A stretch of 64,000 nt of DNA from positions 310,001-374,000 of the forward strand of contig KV918786.1 in assembly GCA_002049455.2 (NCBI GenBank), given 5' to 3'. This DNA comes from Porphyra umbilicalis (lineage: Eukaryota; Rhodophyta; Bangiophyceae; Bangiales; Bangiaceae). The number at the start of each line of letters is the position of its first letter. Within the stretch, counting starts at the first letter, position 1. The notes beneath the pieces are model-generated. The model was not told the origin of the DNA and did no database searches. It was given only the letters and a program-made list of their open reading frames with translations. Both the position numbers and the translations under genes were made by a program. Positions 1 to 11,459 of the stretch are shown here, piece after piece.

Positions 1-108
1 CAACGCTCGCGTACGGCGTCGGCGCCGCCGCCTTGATGAGGGAGAGCGGCTCCAGCGAGCCCAGGTCGACGCGGTCGGCCGCGCCGCCGCGGTCGGCCTC
101 TCTGTCGG
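1..108 (-). CDS. Possible exon of an unknown protein, running off the left edge
   Basis: Read on the minus strand, these bases give a plausible protein stretch containing VDLGSLEPLSLIKAAAPTPY, with the GC-rich third positions seen in the real genes of this window. An in-frame TGA lies a few codons upstream (near 132-134). A CAG that could serve as a splice acceptor lies between that stop and the open stretch, so it may be an internal or last exon whose other exons I cannot place. The upstream 110-710 region is GC-rich on the same strand and might hold an earlier exon, but no frame there is convincing. I recognise no family. A chance open frame in GC-rich DNA is the main alternative. Confidence 0.28.
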
Positions 109-2998
109 TGACGGGCCGAGTGGTGGCGAGTCATGGGGCGGGAAGGGGCGCGGCCCAACGGCGAGGCGGCCCGGGCACGGGGCTGCGTCAGCAGCCCCGC
201 ACCGAGCGCCGGCATCCGCGGCGCCGCACTCGTCCGCGCCGGTAGCGGCATTGGCGGCCAGTGACGGAGGAGGAGCCGGTGAGGGCAGCGGCGGCGCCGC
301 ATCGTGAAGGCCATTCGCGTTGCCAGCCGTGGGCGTGCCGGCACGTGCCGAGGCAGGGTTTTGTGACGGGGGCGGCGAGGGCGGGGGCGCGAGGCGGAAG
401 GGTGGGGGAAGCAATCACGCAAAACAAGGAGACCACTCTGGATGAATTGGCCCAATTCGGTCCGCAGGCCCCGCCCGAGTGGATTCCGGCGCCGCCGCCG
501 GCCGCGCCGCAGCGGGCGGCGACGCGGCCGTGCCGGGCGGAGCGTGGACACCCTCGGGCGGGGACGCGTCGCCGCCTCCGCCGTCACCCGCTGAAGGCGG
601 TGGGGGCGCCCCCGCCAGGCCCACATAGTACAGCGATTTCTGCCAATGCGTCGGCCACCACCACGGACGGGTGGGGCACAGGCAGGCCGCGGAGGCCGCG
701 ATGGCCACCACGCCTTTCGATTAAGGCCAAGAGGCCTCTGTCTTATGTGTGTCAGGACCAGGGCGCGCCGCCGTGGCATGCGCGTGCGCAGCCGGTGCGC
801 ACGCAGAAGGTGCGTCAACAATGATCACAGCGAGTAATACATCCCGCGGTGTTCACGTCCACGAACATCTCGCGTTTGAGCTAATACTGCTGTTGATCCG
901 TCCGAAATAATGGAGCTTCAAAAGACGCGCCGGTATACTGCATGGTTGTGGTGAGCCGGAAATGCAGCCGGGCAAGCATCCTGAACAGGTTAAAAAGCCA
1001 GCGTGTTAGCATATGCCAATCCGCTGGCGCGTCCTTGGCACGTGGATGCACTCAAAATGCCAGCCTGAGATGGTGCAGTGGCAGCAGTCAATATTTGGGA
1101 GATGCAGGCGGCAGCGAGCACGCTGATATTATTTCTGAGGGCTGGGACTTGAAGAACTGAGCGGGTAGCTCCGTTCTGTTTTATACATTGACGTCGTCAC
1201 GTGTCTATGACTTACTCCAATTTGCATAGACACAATTACTAAGAGTGGCCCCCATTGTGGTTTATCCAGACTTCATGCGAATGTGGTCCAATAGGGCGCT
1301 TTAGCTTGGTGTTAAGCTGCTTATGGTCGTTGACTCAGGTGGTACCACAAAGACACACCGGCGATCAAGTCGATGCATCGACGAGTAAGATGGTCTGTCC
1401 CACTCAGTGAGGAACCCTATTGCTGATCCTCGAATTTGGTCCTGGGGGACAGAAACAGAGACTGACTCTGAATAAGAGCACTCTATTGGTTTAAAACGAC
1501 AGTAAGAAGGCATCGAAGCCAATAGAAAGCCCACATTCTATGCCAGGACCTTGCATCGAGCAGAACTCACTGTTTGTTGCCGCTTGATCCGCTTTTCTTG
1601 GCACGGAGCAAGCTGCCCACGCGACATCTTGAGCTTTTCTACTGCCTCCTCGCCAGAAGTGCAGAAAAGAAGAGGAGCTGATGTTGATTTCCAGGCTGCA
1701 TGGGCACAGGTCAGCAATCAGGAGCACCAAGTCAGTCCCAGGGGCGCGTCTGATTGGGGGAGAGAGTCGGTCCGCGAGTCAGTCTCTGTCCACCAGGACA
1801 GAATTCGGGGATCAGCAATACAATGAACGCGCTCATTGCCGACACGCCGATGAGGACAACCGTGAATTGCCATATTAGTAACTGTGAGCAAGAGTCGAGC
1901 AGCGCGCTGGAGTATGATGAAAAAATAGTTTATGTTCGACAGAAGAGCGTGAAACAATAAGGGCGGGGAGGGAGGCCAGACAAAAGAACAGTCCTGGAAT
2001 GAACAGTGTTGAAAGAGGCACGCACAGGAAGAAAACCGCGGCGGCATATGCCAAGACTTGACTTCTTGCTTGGTGCGGCTTCCCCTGCGAGACCAAGAAG
2101 TTTGTACAGAGCAGCACAAAAAGAACACAGAGAGCAGAGCGCAGGCGGGGCCGAGCCAGGCAGAGGTGAAAAGAATAGAAAACTCAACCTGAGCAGTCCG
2201 TGACACATCAAGTTACGTGCTCGCATTGTGTGACCAGTGCAAAACAATCGCCCAACAGGACAGCCCGCGGAGAAGATACAATCAAATACCGAGCCAGAAG
2301 ATAGAGGCTGAGTGATGGCAAAGATGATAAAGCAGAAAGAGACGAGTTGATGTAGGGGGGATGCACGCGCCGCAATGGCATGGAGAAATGATGAGGAGGA
2401 ACAACGCAAAGAGGCACGTGCTAGCACTTCTGTGGCCATGGATCTCCGAAAGTACGTCAGGAACATCATCCAATCCAGGCCAGTTACAACATTATCACTG
2501 CCCACATGCTCAGCTGGACATGTAGCCGACGATACAAATCAGAGGCATACAAAGAGAGGGTGCGTGTCTAAGCATACCAGTAAACACACAGGTAAGGTCA
2601 CGGTGTCGCGCGGGGAGAGCGAACGAAGATCAGCCATTGATGCGCATAACAGGGACGACGATCGTTGAGAAGAAGGCCGGCGCACGCTCCACCGCACCCG
2701 GCTAGGTGGTGGTGCACCCCTTCCCACCGGGTGGTGGCGCTTCAAACGAGGTCGCGGCACTGGATCGTCCTGTGCTGTGGTGTGAACGAATGCGGGCCAC
2801 ACATATTCGTAGATGCGCGACTACGATTCACAATTCGTCCGCGTTTTATTGCACTTTGGAACTGATCTGTCACAGATGTTGATCATCTGAGCTTGCAGCG
2901 ATTAGTGCAACGCAGCAGTGCAGCAGTGTCAGTGGCATCGGATTTGAGCGTGCCGCAATGCTATCGTGTGGTAACCGACTCGAACTAGACATAACTGC
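109..2998. other. Region without a supported gene
   Basis: Bases 109-720 are very GC-rich; from about 830 on the composition drops and every frame is short or low in coding character. The only structure I can support is the inverted repeat at 1410-1825, described separately. Several short frames on both strands (for example 2375-2668 plus, 97 codons) have no recognisable motif and no support from neighbours. Confidence 0.6.
1410..1825. repeat. Imperfect inverted repeat, arms about 50 bp, about 300 bp apart
   Basis: The minus strand of about 1410-1469 and the plus strand of about 1775-1825 share GAGTCAGTCTCTGT, then CCAGGAC, then GATCAGCAATA, with a few mismatches and a small length change between these blocks. 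The similarity stops on both sides of the arms. The layout resembles the terminal inverted repeats of a small non-autonomous DNA transposon, but I see no clear target-site duplication. Confidence 0.6.
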
Positions 2999-5194
2999 TT
3001 AAAATGGAGAGGTCTTGCTTATCGGCCATGCAGCCAGTGTCTCCGTGACCCTCGTGATTGATGCGACACGCAGGCCGTGCAAGGTCTGATCCAAGCCGGC
3101 TCGGGCGCAATCGATCAGCTGCGGGCAGACCACGCGCGGAGCGTTTGCGCATGCCAGACAGGTGCGAGCATGCTTCCGTTCGATCGGCGGCATGGTCAGG
3201 AAAACTGCAGACGAGAGTGTGCCAGCCGGCCAAAAAAAGTGATCGGTTGGTCCGTCTTTCCGAGCGAGCGGACGCCCTGGCCCACAGGCCCTTCTGAGAG
3301 GGTAACGTGTGGAGAACTGTTGATGGCAACTGTTCCCGAAGATGTCGGTTCCCGAACGTTCATTGGCCTGTAGAAACGGAGCTTTTGCCGTGCTGCTGGT
3401 CAGCCAATGACAGATGACTGACATCGGCACATGTGTGGCAGTGTTTCCAACCCATCGCATCAGTGCTCCATGTCGTTGCCCCAAACGCACCCTTGTGGAT
3501 CCCAACAGCTGAAACCAACGCCACGTCATAAATATCGGCATGAATGATCGTTGGCACGTGAACTGCGGCGTAAGGGTTCTGATCATATCTCGCGAGTACA
3601 TCCTGAGACAGCCTCTGGCAGCTCATGAAGCGTGGTGGTCCACTCCTGTTTTGGAAGTCCTCAGGAAAATGGGCAGACTGTCACCAGGTTCCGGTTGAAA
3701 ATTGGCCACTTTGTTCGAGTGAGAAGTGTTGTCTGCACATGTTAGCCTCTGGGACTGCGGGATTTTCTGGAGAATGACTGTAACAGGTGAGTGTTAAACA
3801 TCATCAATCAGTGCGTTCCCACATGCTCGAAAGGATTGGTCGAATCGTACTTGCGCAACGCGATTCAAGGTGGAGAGAAATCACGCTCCGACAACGCCAC
3901 TGACCCGGACACTTCCACAACGGAAAACGCCGCAAGGTGGAGAATCTGGTAGTCGGCTTCACGTGGGCCTACAAATACCAAGGCTGCGACACTGGCTGTT
4001 GGGACGGCCATTAACCGAAAGCGGTAGATCTCGTGCATTGCGGCAGGAGTCTGGTTTTCTGAGTTTGACTGCGCCGTACCGCCAGGAAACGCAATTAGCA
4101 GAGTGTGACAGTACGCAGACGAATCCCCCGTCAAGCCCAAATCTGCCTCAGCAGCTGGATGCAAAGCGTGCGCAGCACCAGGAATCTCGTACGGCCACAT
4201 CTGTAGCACAGCTTTTTTCGCACTGCTGCCAGAGTCGATGGTTGACAAGCTCGTGTCCTTTGCACGGAAACTGAAACGAGCGAGGTGGTACTGCATCCTC
4301 TCTTTCATGCTGTCACGGTCGTGACGCCTGGAAAACACCATGACGCCAAGGTGCGGCTCGCACATGGAGAAGTTGTCAGAATCAACACACCGCACCGCGA
4401 AGGAGTGAGACTATCCCGACTCGTGTCTCTCAATGCGCGAATCCGTCACCAGGAGAAGGAAACGCCATTCATGGTAATGCTCTTGCACCGGTCTGCTTCA
4501 TCTCTCAAACGATTCGAGATGAAGAGGAAATTGTCCAACAGATCATTGCTCAAACTGCTTAGCAACTGCGGGATGTACGGCAGGCTAAGACAACAAAGTA
4601 AATACACCACGGAGTCTTTGTGTCTTCACAACATGGCAGATAACTTCATAGCCATCATCAAGAAGGAGATGATGTGTTGGTGGCGTGCTCATGCGTAACA
4701 CGCGCAGGGGACGCCGCCAGGTTCTTTCCCGAGCCCTTTTCGGCCGCGGGCACCCTGGCGTAAACGCTGCTCGTCTGGCAGTCGCGCAGCGGGTATCTCT
4801 CGGTAGACTGTTCCAAGCCGCAGACGATGTAGCGCACAGCAAAATAGGACCTCTTCGCATCGTGATCTCCTGAAAACGTGTAAATCAAGTGATCAACCGT
4901 GGCTTCCTGTGTACAGCCCTTCGCGGCTGTCTCGTTTGCCTGTCCCACCCACCCATTGTGAGGTACATTTTCTGGCCACACTAGTGCAGGGGAAAACGCG
5001 CACGAGCAGACGAAAGACGTCAGCGCGTACGGCTCACACTTAGGCTCTGTTGCGTCGGCCTTCACGTCGTCGGCGGTTTCGCCCGCCAGCGTTTTGAGGT
5101 TACTTCGTGGCGATTGCGTGGCGGCACCCTCACATCGTGTGTCGCCACACAGTTGCCAACGAGTGCTACTGTGAATATCAGACGACCGTGCCAA
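2999..5194 (-). pseudogene. Decayed coding remnants of unknown identity, probably a mobile element
   Basis: Minus-strand frames with real-looking protein composition follow each other, but the frame changes between them. From upstream to downstream: 5194-4658 (including VDHLIYTFSGDHDAKRSYFA), about 4660-4600 (DDGYEVICHVVKTQRLRG), about 4600-4450 (LPYIPQLLSSLSNDLLDNFL), 4395-3865 (including HLGVMVFSRRHDRDSMKERM), and 3626-2999 (including ADIYDVALVSAVGIHKGAFG). Codon use is far less GC-biased than in the genes to the right, which suggests a different origin or long neutral decay. A multi-exon gene with poorly visible splice sites is possible, but a frameshifted old transposon gene fits better. 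I cannot name the family: no DDE triad, reverse-transcriptase or helicase motif is visible. Confidence 0.4.
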
Positions 5195-8105
5195 AGAAAT
5201 ACCTGACCATACAACTACGCAGCCACGTTACGCATTTGCTTCCTCGCCATGTTTGATAATCAACCGGACTTTCTTTGTTCATCTAAATGGGAGGTGCCGA
5301 ATTGGTCGACGTATTCCAGGGAGCGCGACGCCGATCGAGAGATCGGCTGGGACAAAGGACAGAGCCGAGCACGCAATAGCGCCTTGCGCCCCGACAGATT
5401 CTGCCGCTGTGACCCGCCTCCCTCCACTCCGCACGCGAGCCTCGCGGTCGCGCGCCAAATGCAAGGCCGAGCTGCGCCCGGCGCGCTGCGTCATCCCTCT
5501 CCCCTGGAGCCGTGCCCCCGCCGCCCCCGCTCCACGCCCGCGCCACCCCCACCGCCCCAGCGCACCCCCCCTCCTCCATCTCCTATTCCTGCATTGCCCC
5601 TCCCCCCATCATCCCCCCCATAGTCACCCGCCCCCACCGCACCACATGGCACGTCTCCAACAGCGAGATACAGCGATGTGCAGGGCGCGTGGCGCGGGGG
5701 CAAGGAGGGATGGAGGGGGCTTGGTGGGGGGAAAGGAGCGGCCACAAGATCAGCAGCCGCAAGGGCGGAGGCGAGGAAGATGGGGGGGGGAGATTGACGG
5801 CGGCGGTGCAGGAAGACGGGGGAGGACGAAGGGCAGGGAGTGGGGGAAGAAAGCGCTCGCGAGGAGCTGAGGGATGTCCGTTGAGGCACAGTGTCCGCAA
5901 TTTCACGCCACGCGCAGCCTTTTCTGGCCTGTCAAAGTCCTTGGGCAGCCTTGCACGGCCGAGCGGTGCGAGCCAGTCAGCTGACAATCTGCGTCGCAAT
6001 ATTTCCGGCGATCTGCCAAGGCCCGGCGTCCAGATCAACCTCGGACGCCGAGGCTGGTCTGCTGCATTTCCCACCCTCCTGAGCTGATAGTGACCTCGCC
6101 TGAGTGCGCCGAGGGCGAGGTTTCTCCTGAACTCGTGAAAATGCAATAGTACAGTGATACACATGCCCCGGACTTGCCCGTGTGAGCTTTATTCTCGATG
6201 TTTTAGCCGTGGGACATACCATCCGAACCGAAAACTTGTGGCTCCCTGACCTGCTATTTGAAGTTGCAGGCAGCGGTTTCTATGAGGCGCCGCACTGTGT
6301 CGCTCCCAAATCTCCTGAAAGTAGCCAAAGAAGCGCGATGACGGAACCGCCGACGACTACCTGGACTGCCTATGACTTTGACGGCATGAGATGATGGGGA
6401 AGGGGGAGAGAAAAACGATGCAAGAAGAACAGAGGCGCAGTACGCCTCTCTCAGGAGTGGGTGCGACGCTCCTTTCTGGCGCTTGTTGCGGAACACGGAT
6501 GGCCTGTGCCCGGATGAGAAGGACATTGATTGATAGGCGCCGCGCTCGTGGGCCAGCGGCAAGGGCAGAGCATTTAGGCTCCCCATTTGACTTGCCTCGC
6601 ACTAAAATTGGGGGTGACCATGCCGTCGCAGTTGTACCAGGTGTGGCCGTGGACCCGTCCTCCCATGATGCTCGATTGGGGTGCATGTACACAAATTGTG
6701 AAAAAATCGGCATCTCACGTTGGTCGTGGAGTTATCGTTGCTTCGAGGTGCTAAGCGTAATGAGATACGGGCACTGCGTCATGACACGCACCCTGGAAAT
6801 ATGTGAGACAACTTCTTGGATACACCTGTGTCGGATGTATCCATGACATGTTCTGCTCACGACCCAAACACACGCCTAGTCAAGACCGCCTCCAGCGGCT
6901 CTTTTGGATTTCAGGGCCCAGGAAGCCACCTGATTGGATCGGTCCAACAATTCTGGCTTTCTATTGGCGGTTGCGGTGGCCGGCGGTGGGGTTGGAAAAC
7001 ATAGCACTTACTGCCTCCACGTCCTCAGTTTTTTCTGCGGAAGTGTATGTGGGCCAATCAGTGCATGACACCTACCCAACAGGCGAGATGCCCTTGAGTC
7101 CACTCCCAGTGTGAAGGCAAGTCTCTGATCTGTCTTTGGCACTCATGCGCATGAGACAACATCTGACGAGCCCAGTTCGAAGAAGATGCGGTCTACTGCC
7201 CGAGCCGATAGCGGTCGGATGGGTTCTCTTCATACCATTGGGTTCAACTCAGAGCGCTGATCACGATGATGTCAAACACATACGGTCCACCCAAGACTAT
7301 CAACAAACGAACACAGAGTAATTGGGTTGCCTTCGTTGACGGCAGAGCTCGTGTTGTCCGGTCCTGCAGACCGCACATCATGGTTGTATGCAGACCCTCC
7401 TTTACAATATAGTTGTTGACGTCCAGGGCCGGCCCTCAAGGTGCTTGGAAACATAAGGGGCGAAAGGACAGGCGGCACAGGATGGCGGCACAGCGATCAA
7501 GAGCACGGTGCGGGATGATCCGGCATCGAGCGGACGTGGCGGCGAGGAAGACGGGCTGCCAAATCGCCGCTCCGACACGAGAGTGTCGATCAGAGCCACT
7601 GGAGGCCACATCAGAATCGCGGCGCTTTCAGGCAACTTCTGTAATGGCTTCTTGCTGTTCAATTCCAAAAGAGCCACCTTGACCAGGCGTGAACACCGTT
7701 GGATCTCTCCGCAATTTACACATGCCAGCCTGTCCGAACGACCACGTGTTGGCTCGCAGTTGTAAACCTCAGAGTGCTCATCTTTTGCTTTTGGAAATAC
7801 ACTCTAACCCGCTGACCCGAGGAGATCCCCATCTTCGTGTCAAGTACGCTATCGTCGTCCTCCATATTGTAAAGGGATGTGGGACGTTGTCAGCACGTTC
7901 CGCACTCCAGGAAGGAGCTCCTTTATGCGGTTGACAACCTTTATATTTGTTTGTTCCACGGATAGGCCGGTCACGTTGCTGTCGTGGTGGTAGAACCGCT
8001 CGGGCTCCTGGGTGTGAGTCCGCCGAGGGGAAAAGGAAAACATGACGCTGCGTCTCTACAGAGCCACACTACTGACGCCGACTCCCAATTGAGACGTGGA
8101 GCTGA
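5195..8105. other. Region without a supported gene; GC-rich island and short frames
   Basis: About 5400-5900 is a GC-rich, C-run-rich island with no convincing protein in any frame. From 6200 to 7400 only short, motif-free frames occur. At 7508-7700 (plus) and 7849-8043 (minus, containing NVTGLSVEQTNIKVVNRIKE) there are short stretches with protein-like composition, probably further debris of mobile elements. No terminal repeats could be paired. Confidence 0.5.
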
Positions 8106-8675
8106 CGCCGGGTCATTCGGAGGCCGGCGCGGCAACGCGAGGAGTCATTAGAGCGCTTGATGGCTGCGCACCTGATCGATGTGTCCGTAGCTTCCACCAA
8201 GAGGCTGGAGGCCGTTGTAGCGGGTGTTGGACGCGTACAGCAAGTAACGAAGGAAGCCTGCCACGTTGAAAGTGATTAAGAGTTGGTTGAAATATTAAAA
8301 GCTGGTTGCCACGTTGTGTGAAAGGCCAGAGGACGTACACCCCCCCGCAATACCGACGGTAGCCACATTGTCACGCAGGAGCGCCTCTGGTACTGGCAGC
8401 GGCTGGGGCGGGCGATCCGCAGAGGCAACCTGATCAGCGAGCTCTATCTCCTGTACGCGAGTTTCCTTCTAGCTTCGTCACTTGAAAACGCCGCTGTCGT
8501 CCGGAAGATGGGACTCGCCTCCAGAAAGATTCAGGGGGGGGGAAGCATGGGGCCTCTGGTAAGTGAACGTCCGTTCAAAGGCGTAGAAGTAGGCCCGTCA
8601 TTACGCGGGGGCACGGTGAGCCCCGACTATCAAGGCAGCCCGACTGGCTGGACCGGCGTTCGTGCCTGGCCGTAA
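8106..8675 (+). pseudogene. Open frame of unknown family broken by two in-frame stops
   Basis: One plus-strand frame stays open from about 8106 to the TAA at 8673-8675 except for a TAA at 8277-8279 and a TGA at 8319-8321. The translated stretch has good protein character, for example RLWYWQRLGRAIRRGN and LISELYLLYASFLLASSLEN between about 8376 and 8490, and KGVEVGPSLRGGT further on. Because the frame is kept on both sides of the stops, this looks like a coding sequence that has gathered nonsense mutations, as expected of an old mobile element. A protein-like frame also exists on the opposite strand at 8601-8927, so strand choice is not certain. No family is recognised. Confidence 0.4.
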
Positions 8676-10202
8676 AATACAGGCTGGGAGAATGCCGCAC
8701 ACCACCAGGATGTAGAGCGTGCACACCGTGAGGTGGTTCTGTCTCGGCATACGCGCGCCGACATGCTCTTGCCGCGGCAAGGTAGAGAGCGGCCCATCTT
8801 GGTTACGACGGGAGGTGTTCAGATGTCGGACCACCTCTGTAATTTTCCGGATCTGGACGGTGAACACGTCAAGTAAGATCACCATGTCATTGAAAGAAGC
8901 CATTGCCTTCCCGTTATCCCCGGGCAATTCTGCAGGCTTGAAGAGCTAGAGCCGACCAAACATGTGGATAGAACAGATTCAGAGCCGGCCAGTCGCACCT
9001 CCTCACACCAGTGGATACACGCGAGGATAAGAAGCTCGGCCGCCCACATTTCCATGACCATTTTGCGGGGGTCCGGGAAGCCTGGTGCATTCAGCCACAG
9101 AAAATGAGGCTACTCAGAAGACGTGGTGGTCAGAGCCCTTGATGAGCCTTTGGCGCTGCACCCGTTGCTCCAAGTAGTAACGAAGAGACGGTACAAGGAT
9201 CGGGACGAGAAAGACGTACGGACCCGGGATCAGCGTTTTGACCATATCGAGGTTCGTAGGGGGCCTTGCAATGGTCTGAAATCGTTCCATTGTGGCCGCT
9301 CACCACTGGGAGTTGTCCTCCTTCGCGAATCCTGGACAAACGGCGCCAAGGCGATTCCATCGTAAGCCCTTGCCGGGGCCCCGGAGTACTCACTCGCGTA
9401 GGGCGGCGAGACTTCGGGCCCAAGCACGGCCAAGCGAGCAAGGAGCCCTTTTTTTTTTTCAGAATCCGCCAGCCAGGAGGTCTCCTGTGCTTCTTTTCTC
9501 CCCCACGAGCCGCACCGCATCGATGGCCCTCAGGGAGTGGCGTCGCTGCTTCCGGCTCGATGACTCGGCAAGGTGCACCCGCATACCTCCGAATACGGAG
9601 AGGAGCTCCAAGGAATGCACATTGTTTTAGGGAACAAGGACCAAACCGATGACAGTCCGTTAAAGGCGCACCACCAACACCGGATCCACAAGAGGCGACG
9701 TCGCGGGTCCCCGGAACCCCGACACCGGCGAAGACGCGCCCGGGACTGCGCGCGGCCTGTGAGTGCGCCGGTGTCTCTTGTCTCGTCCCGCCCACCCCGG
9801 TCGCCGCCACCCACCGAGACAACCTCCGCCGACGACAAGGGCGACCTCTGGCGCCCGGAGACGCCTTGACCTTGGCCGGCTCCAAGATCTGCCGTCCCCT
9901 TGTATTGGATTAGGTCATGGTGGGAGTTCGTCAGCGATGGCCCACTAATTTGTCGTGGAGCAGTCCCGTGCTGAATCTCGCGCGGCCATCGGGCGAGCCA
10001 GCTTTTCATACAGGGCTCTCCGTGGCTCGCAGTGTCACAAACTACACGGCAACAGGCCCGCTTTGTCGAAGTTCATGCCCACGCGAGTGGAGGAGTTGCC
10101 CTTGTATTGCTTCATTCTCGCGATTTCATTTGCTAGGCGGCGTGCCCCTCAGCACCGCATACAAGTGCGATCATGCTCGGATGAATCTCCGACACAACGT
10201 AG
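8676..10202. other. Region without a supported gene
   Basis: Frames up to 251 codons exist on the minus strand (9130-9885), but they are Arg/Pro/Gly-rich, overlap equally long frames on the other strand, and show no domain. Short protein-like stretches (minus 8601-8927 and 8879-9061; plus around 10030-10130) suggest more element debris. A T10 run lies near 9449. Confidence 0.5.
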
Positions 10203-10607
10203 TTGCTGGCGACTGGCTGCCCTCGCGTGGCGCTGGATGCACCAGGGGCTGTCGACGTGGTCATCCACACGGCAGCACCCGTCACTACGGCAGCAGATTG
10301 TGTGGTACCTGAGATCGGCCGCCGTCTATCGACCAGGTCTGTGAAAGTGCTTGCAGTGCTCGCGCCGGTGGACCTCCCCGGCCTCCGTGCCGTCGCCGAT
10401 TTACGGGACTCACTGGCAACACTGCACGCAACTTTCTGTGCGGCGTCACAGAAAGGTGTGCCAACAGGCGAGCAGCTTTCGAGCGTTGTGTTGCCAGTGG
10501 TTCTTCAGGCGCTGGCTACAACTGTCGCTACGCCTTCCCCTCATCCCCCAGCCTGTTGGTCGCGTTGGCAGGCGACTGAAATTTGGTCTCAAACAGAGGC
10601 CATCTGA
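10203..10607 (+). CDS. Hypothetical protein, possibly an element remnant
   Basis: A 134-residue frame beginning with ATG. The middle has good protein character, for example VKVLAVLAPVDLPGLRAVAD followed by a helix-like Leu/Val/Ala-rich stretch. The last third drifts into low-quality sequence before the TGA... stop, and a better-looking upstream continuation lies in another frame (about 10030-10130), so this may be one fragment of a frameshifted gene. It ends about 150 bp before the tRNA-Cys gene on the same strand. No family recognised. Composition matches the decayed material to the left more than the GC-rich genes to the right. Confidence 0.3.
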   Translation: MLATGCPRVALDAPGAVDVVIHTAAPVTTAADCVVPEIGRRLSTRSVKVLAVLAPVDLPGLRAVADLRDSLATLHATFCAASQKGVPTGEQLSSVVLPVVLQALATTVATPSPHPPACWSRWQATEIWSQTEAI

Positions 10608-10755
10608 AGCCGCTGCTTCGATGGAGCTGCACGTAGAGTTCATCTAGTTGGCTTGTGACGCGGTGCAATATCCACTCGCTCTGAACTTCGCGGACGGCAG
10701 GAGTGAAAAACGGCCAATAAAGCTGTCATGAAAGTCGGCCCGACATGCAAGAGTT

Positions 10756-10854
10756 GGTTGAATAGCTCAGTGGTCCATCTGCGCTTGAGAGCGAGCGGCT
10801 GCAGTCCGCTAGGTCGCCGGTTCAAATCCTCGGGCACACACCCGGTTTCAACCT
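10756..10854 (+). tRNA. tRNA-Cys(GCA) interrupted in both the D-loop and the T-loop
   Basis: The acceptor arms GGTTGAA (10756-10762) and TTCAACC (10847-10853) pair perfectly over 7 bp, followed by T at 10854, the discriminator base usual for tRNA-Cys. An A-box (TAGCTCAGTGG, 10763) and a B-box (GGTTCAAATCC, 10819) are intact. D-stem GCTC/GAGC, anticodon stem AGCGG/CCGCT, loop CTGCAGT (anticodon GCA) and a 5-base variable loop AGGTC are all standard. The D-loop is 20 bases and the T-loop 21. Removing 11 bases (about 10775-10785) and 14 bases (about 10828-10841) gives a normal D-loop (AGTGGTTGA), a normal T-loop (TTCAAAT) and a 5-bp T-stem GCCGG/CCGGT, for a 74-base tRNA. Short introns at such ectopic sites are known from Cyanidioschyzon nuclear tRNAs. 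Exact splice points are inferred and could shift by a base or two. Confidence 0.85.
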
Positions 10855-10860
10855 TCCTTA

Positions 10861-10866
10861 ATTTTT
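10861..10866 (+). terminator. Likely RNA polymerase III terminator for tRNA-Cys
   Basis: A run of five T (10862-10866) lies eight bases after the discriminator base of the tRNA. This is the usual Pol III stop signal on the coding strand and supports transcription of the interrupted tRNA as a single precursor. Confidence 0.7.
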
Positions 10867-11459
10867 CTTGCTTGAGGCTTTTCGCTGACAGTATCATGAT
10901 CTTCTCGGTGGTGAACGTGAGTCGCGCGAGGACCACGTCTTGGAACAAATTACGGCCCACACCGGGCCCGGTGGAGCAGCCCGCGGGCTGCTCCTCTCAG
11001 TCGGCAGCACGTTTGCCGGAGCTGCTGGTCGACGCGCGAGCGACGGGGGCGGCGACGGTGGCGGCGACCGTGGCGGTGGCGGCGGCGGTGGCGGTCGCGG
11101 CGGCAGAGGCGGCGGTGGTGGCGACGGCGGCCGTCCCCGGCAGCCGGGGGACCCAGCGGGCGGCGGCGGGGTACGGGCGCGCCGTGTCTGCCCGCGCAGC
11201 GTCGGCGGCTGCGGGTGCGCTACTTCCGGGTGCGGTTGGGGTGGGGTTGGAGCGCGCGGGGCACGCTGTTGCAGGCCGTCGCACGCACACGAAAAAGCGG
11301 CCCCTGTCGGACACGTCCGCGGTCGAGACCGCTGCACCCCGGTGGACGCAGTCCCCACACGACCATACGAAAAAAAAAGTGCCGTCACGCAGCCGACGCA
11401 CCACAGCGTCGGCAGCCGACTCGCCGCCCGCCCCCCTCCCACCCCTCCCCCCCCCCCCC

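Noticed and set aside
10756..10854. Class II tRNA (Ser/Leu) with a long variable arm as an explanation of the 99-base length
   Set aside because: The variable loop is a standard 5 bases (AGGTC); the extra bases sit inside the D- and T-loops, and the anticodon is GCA with U73.
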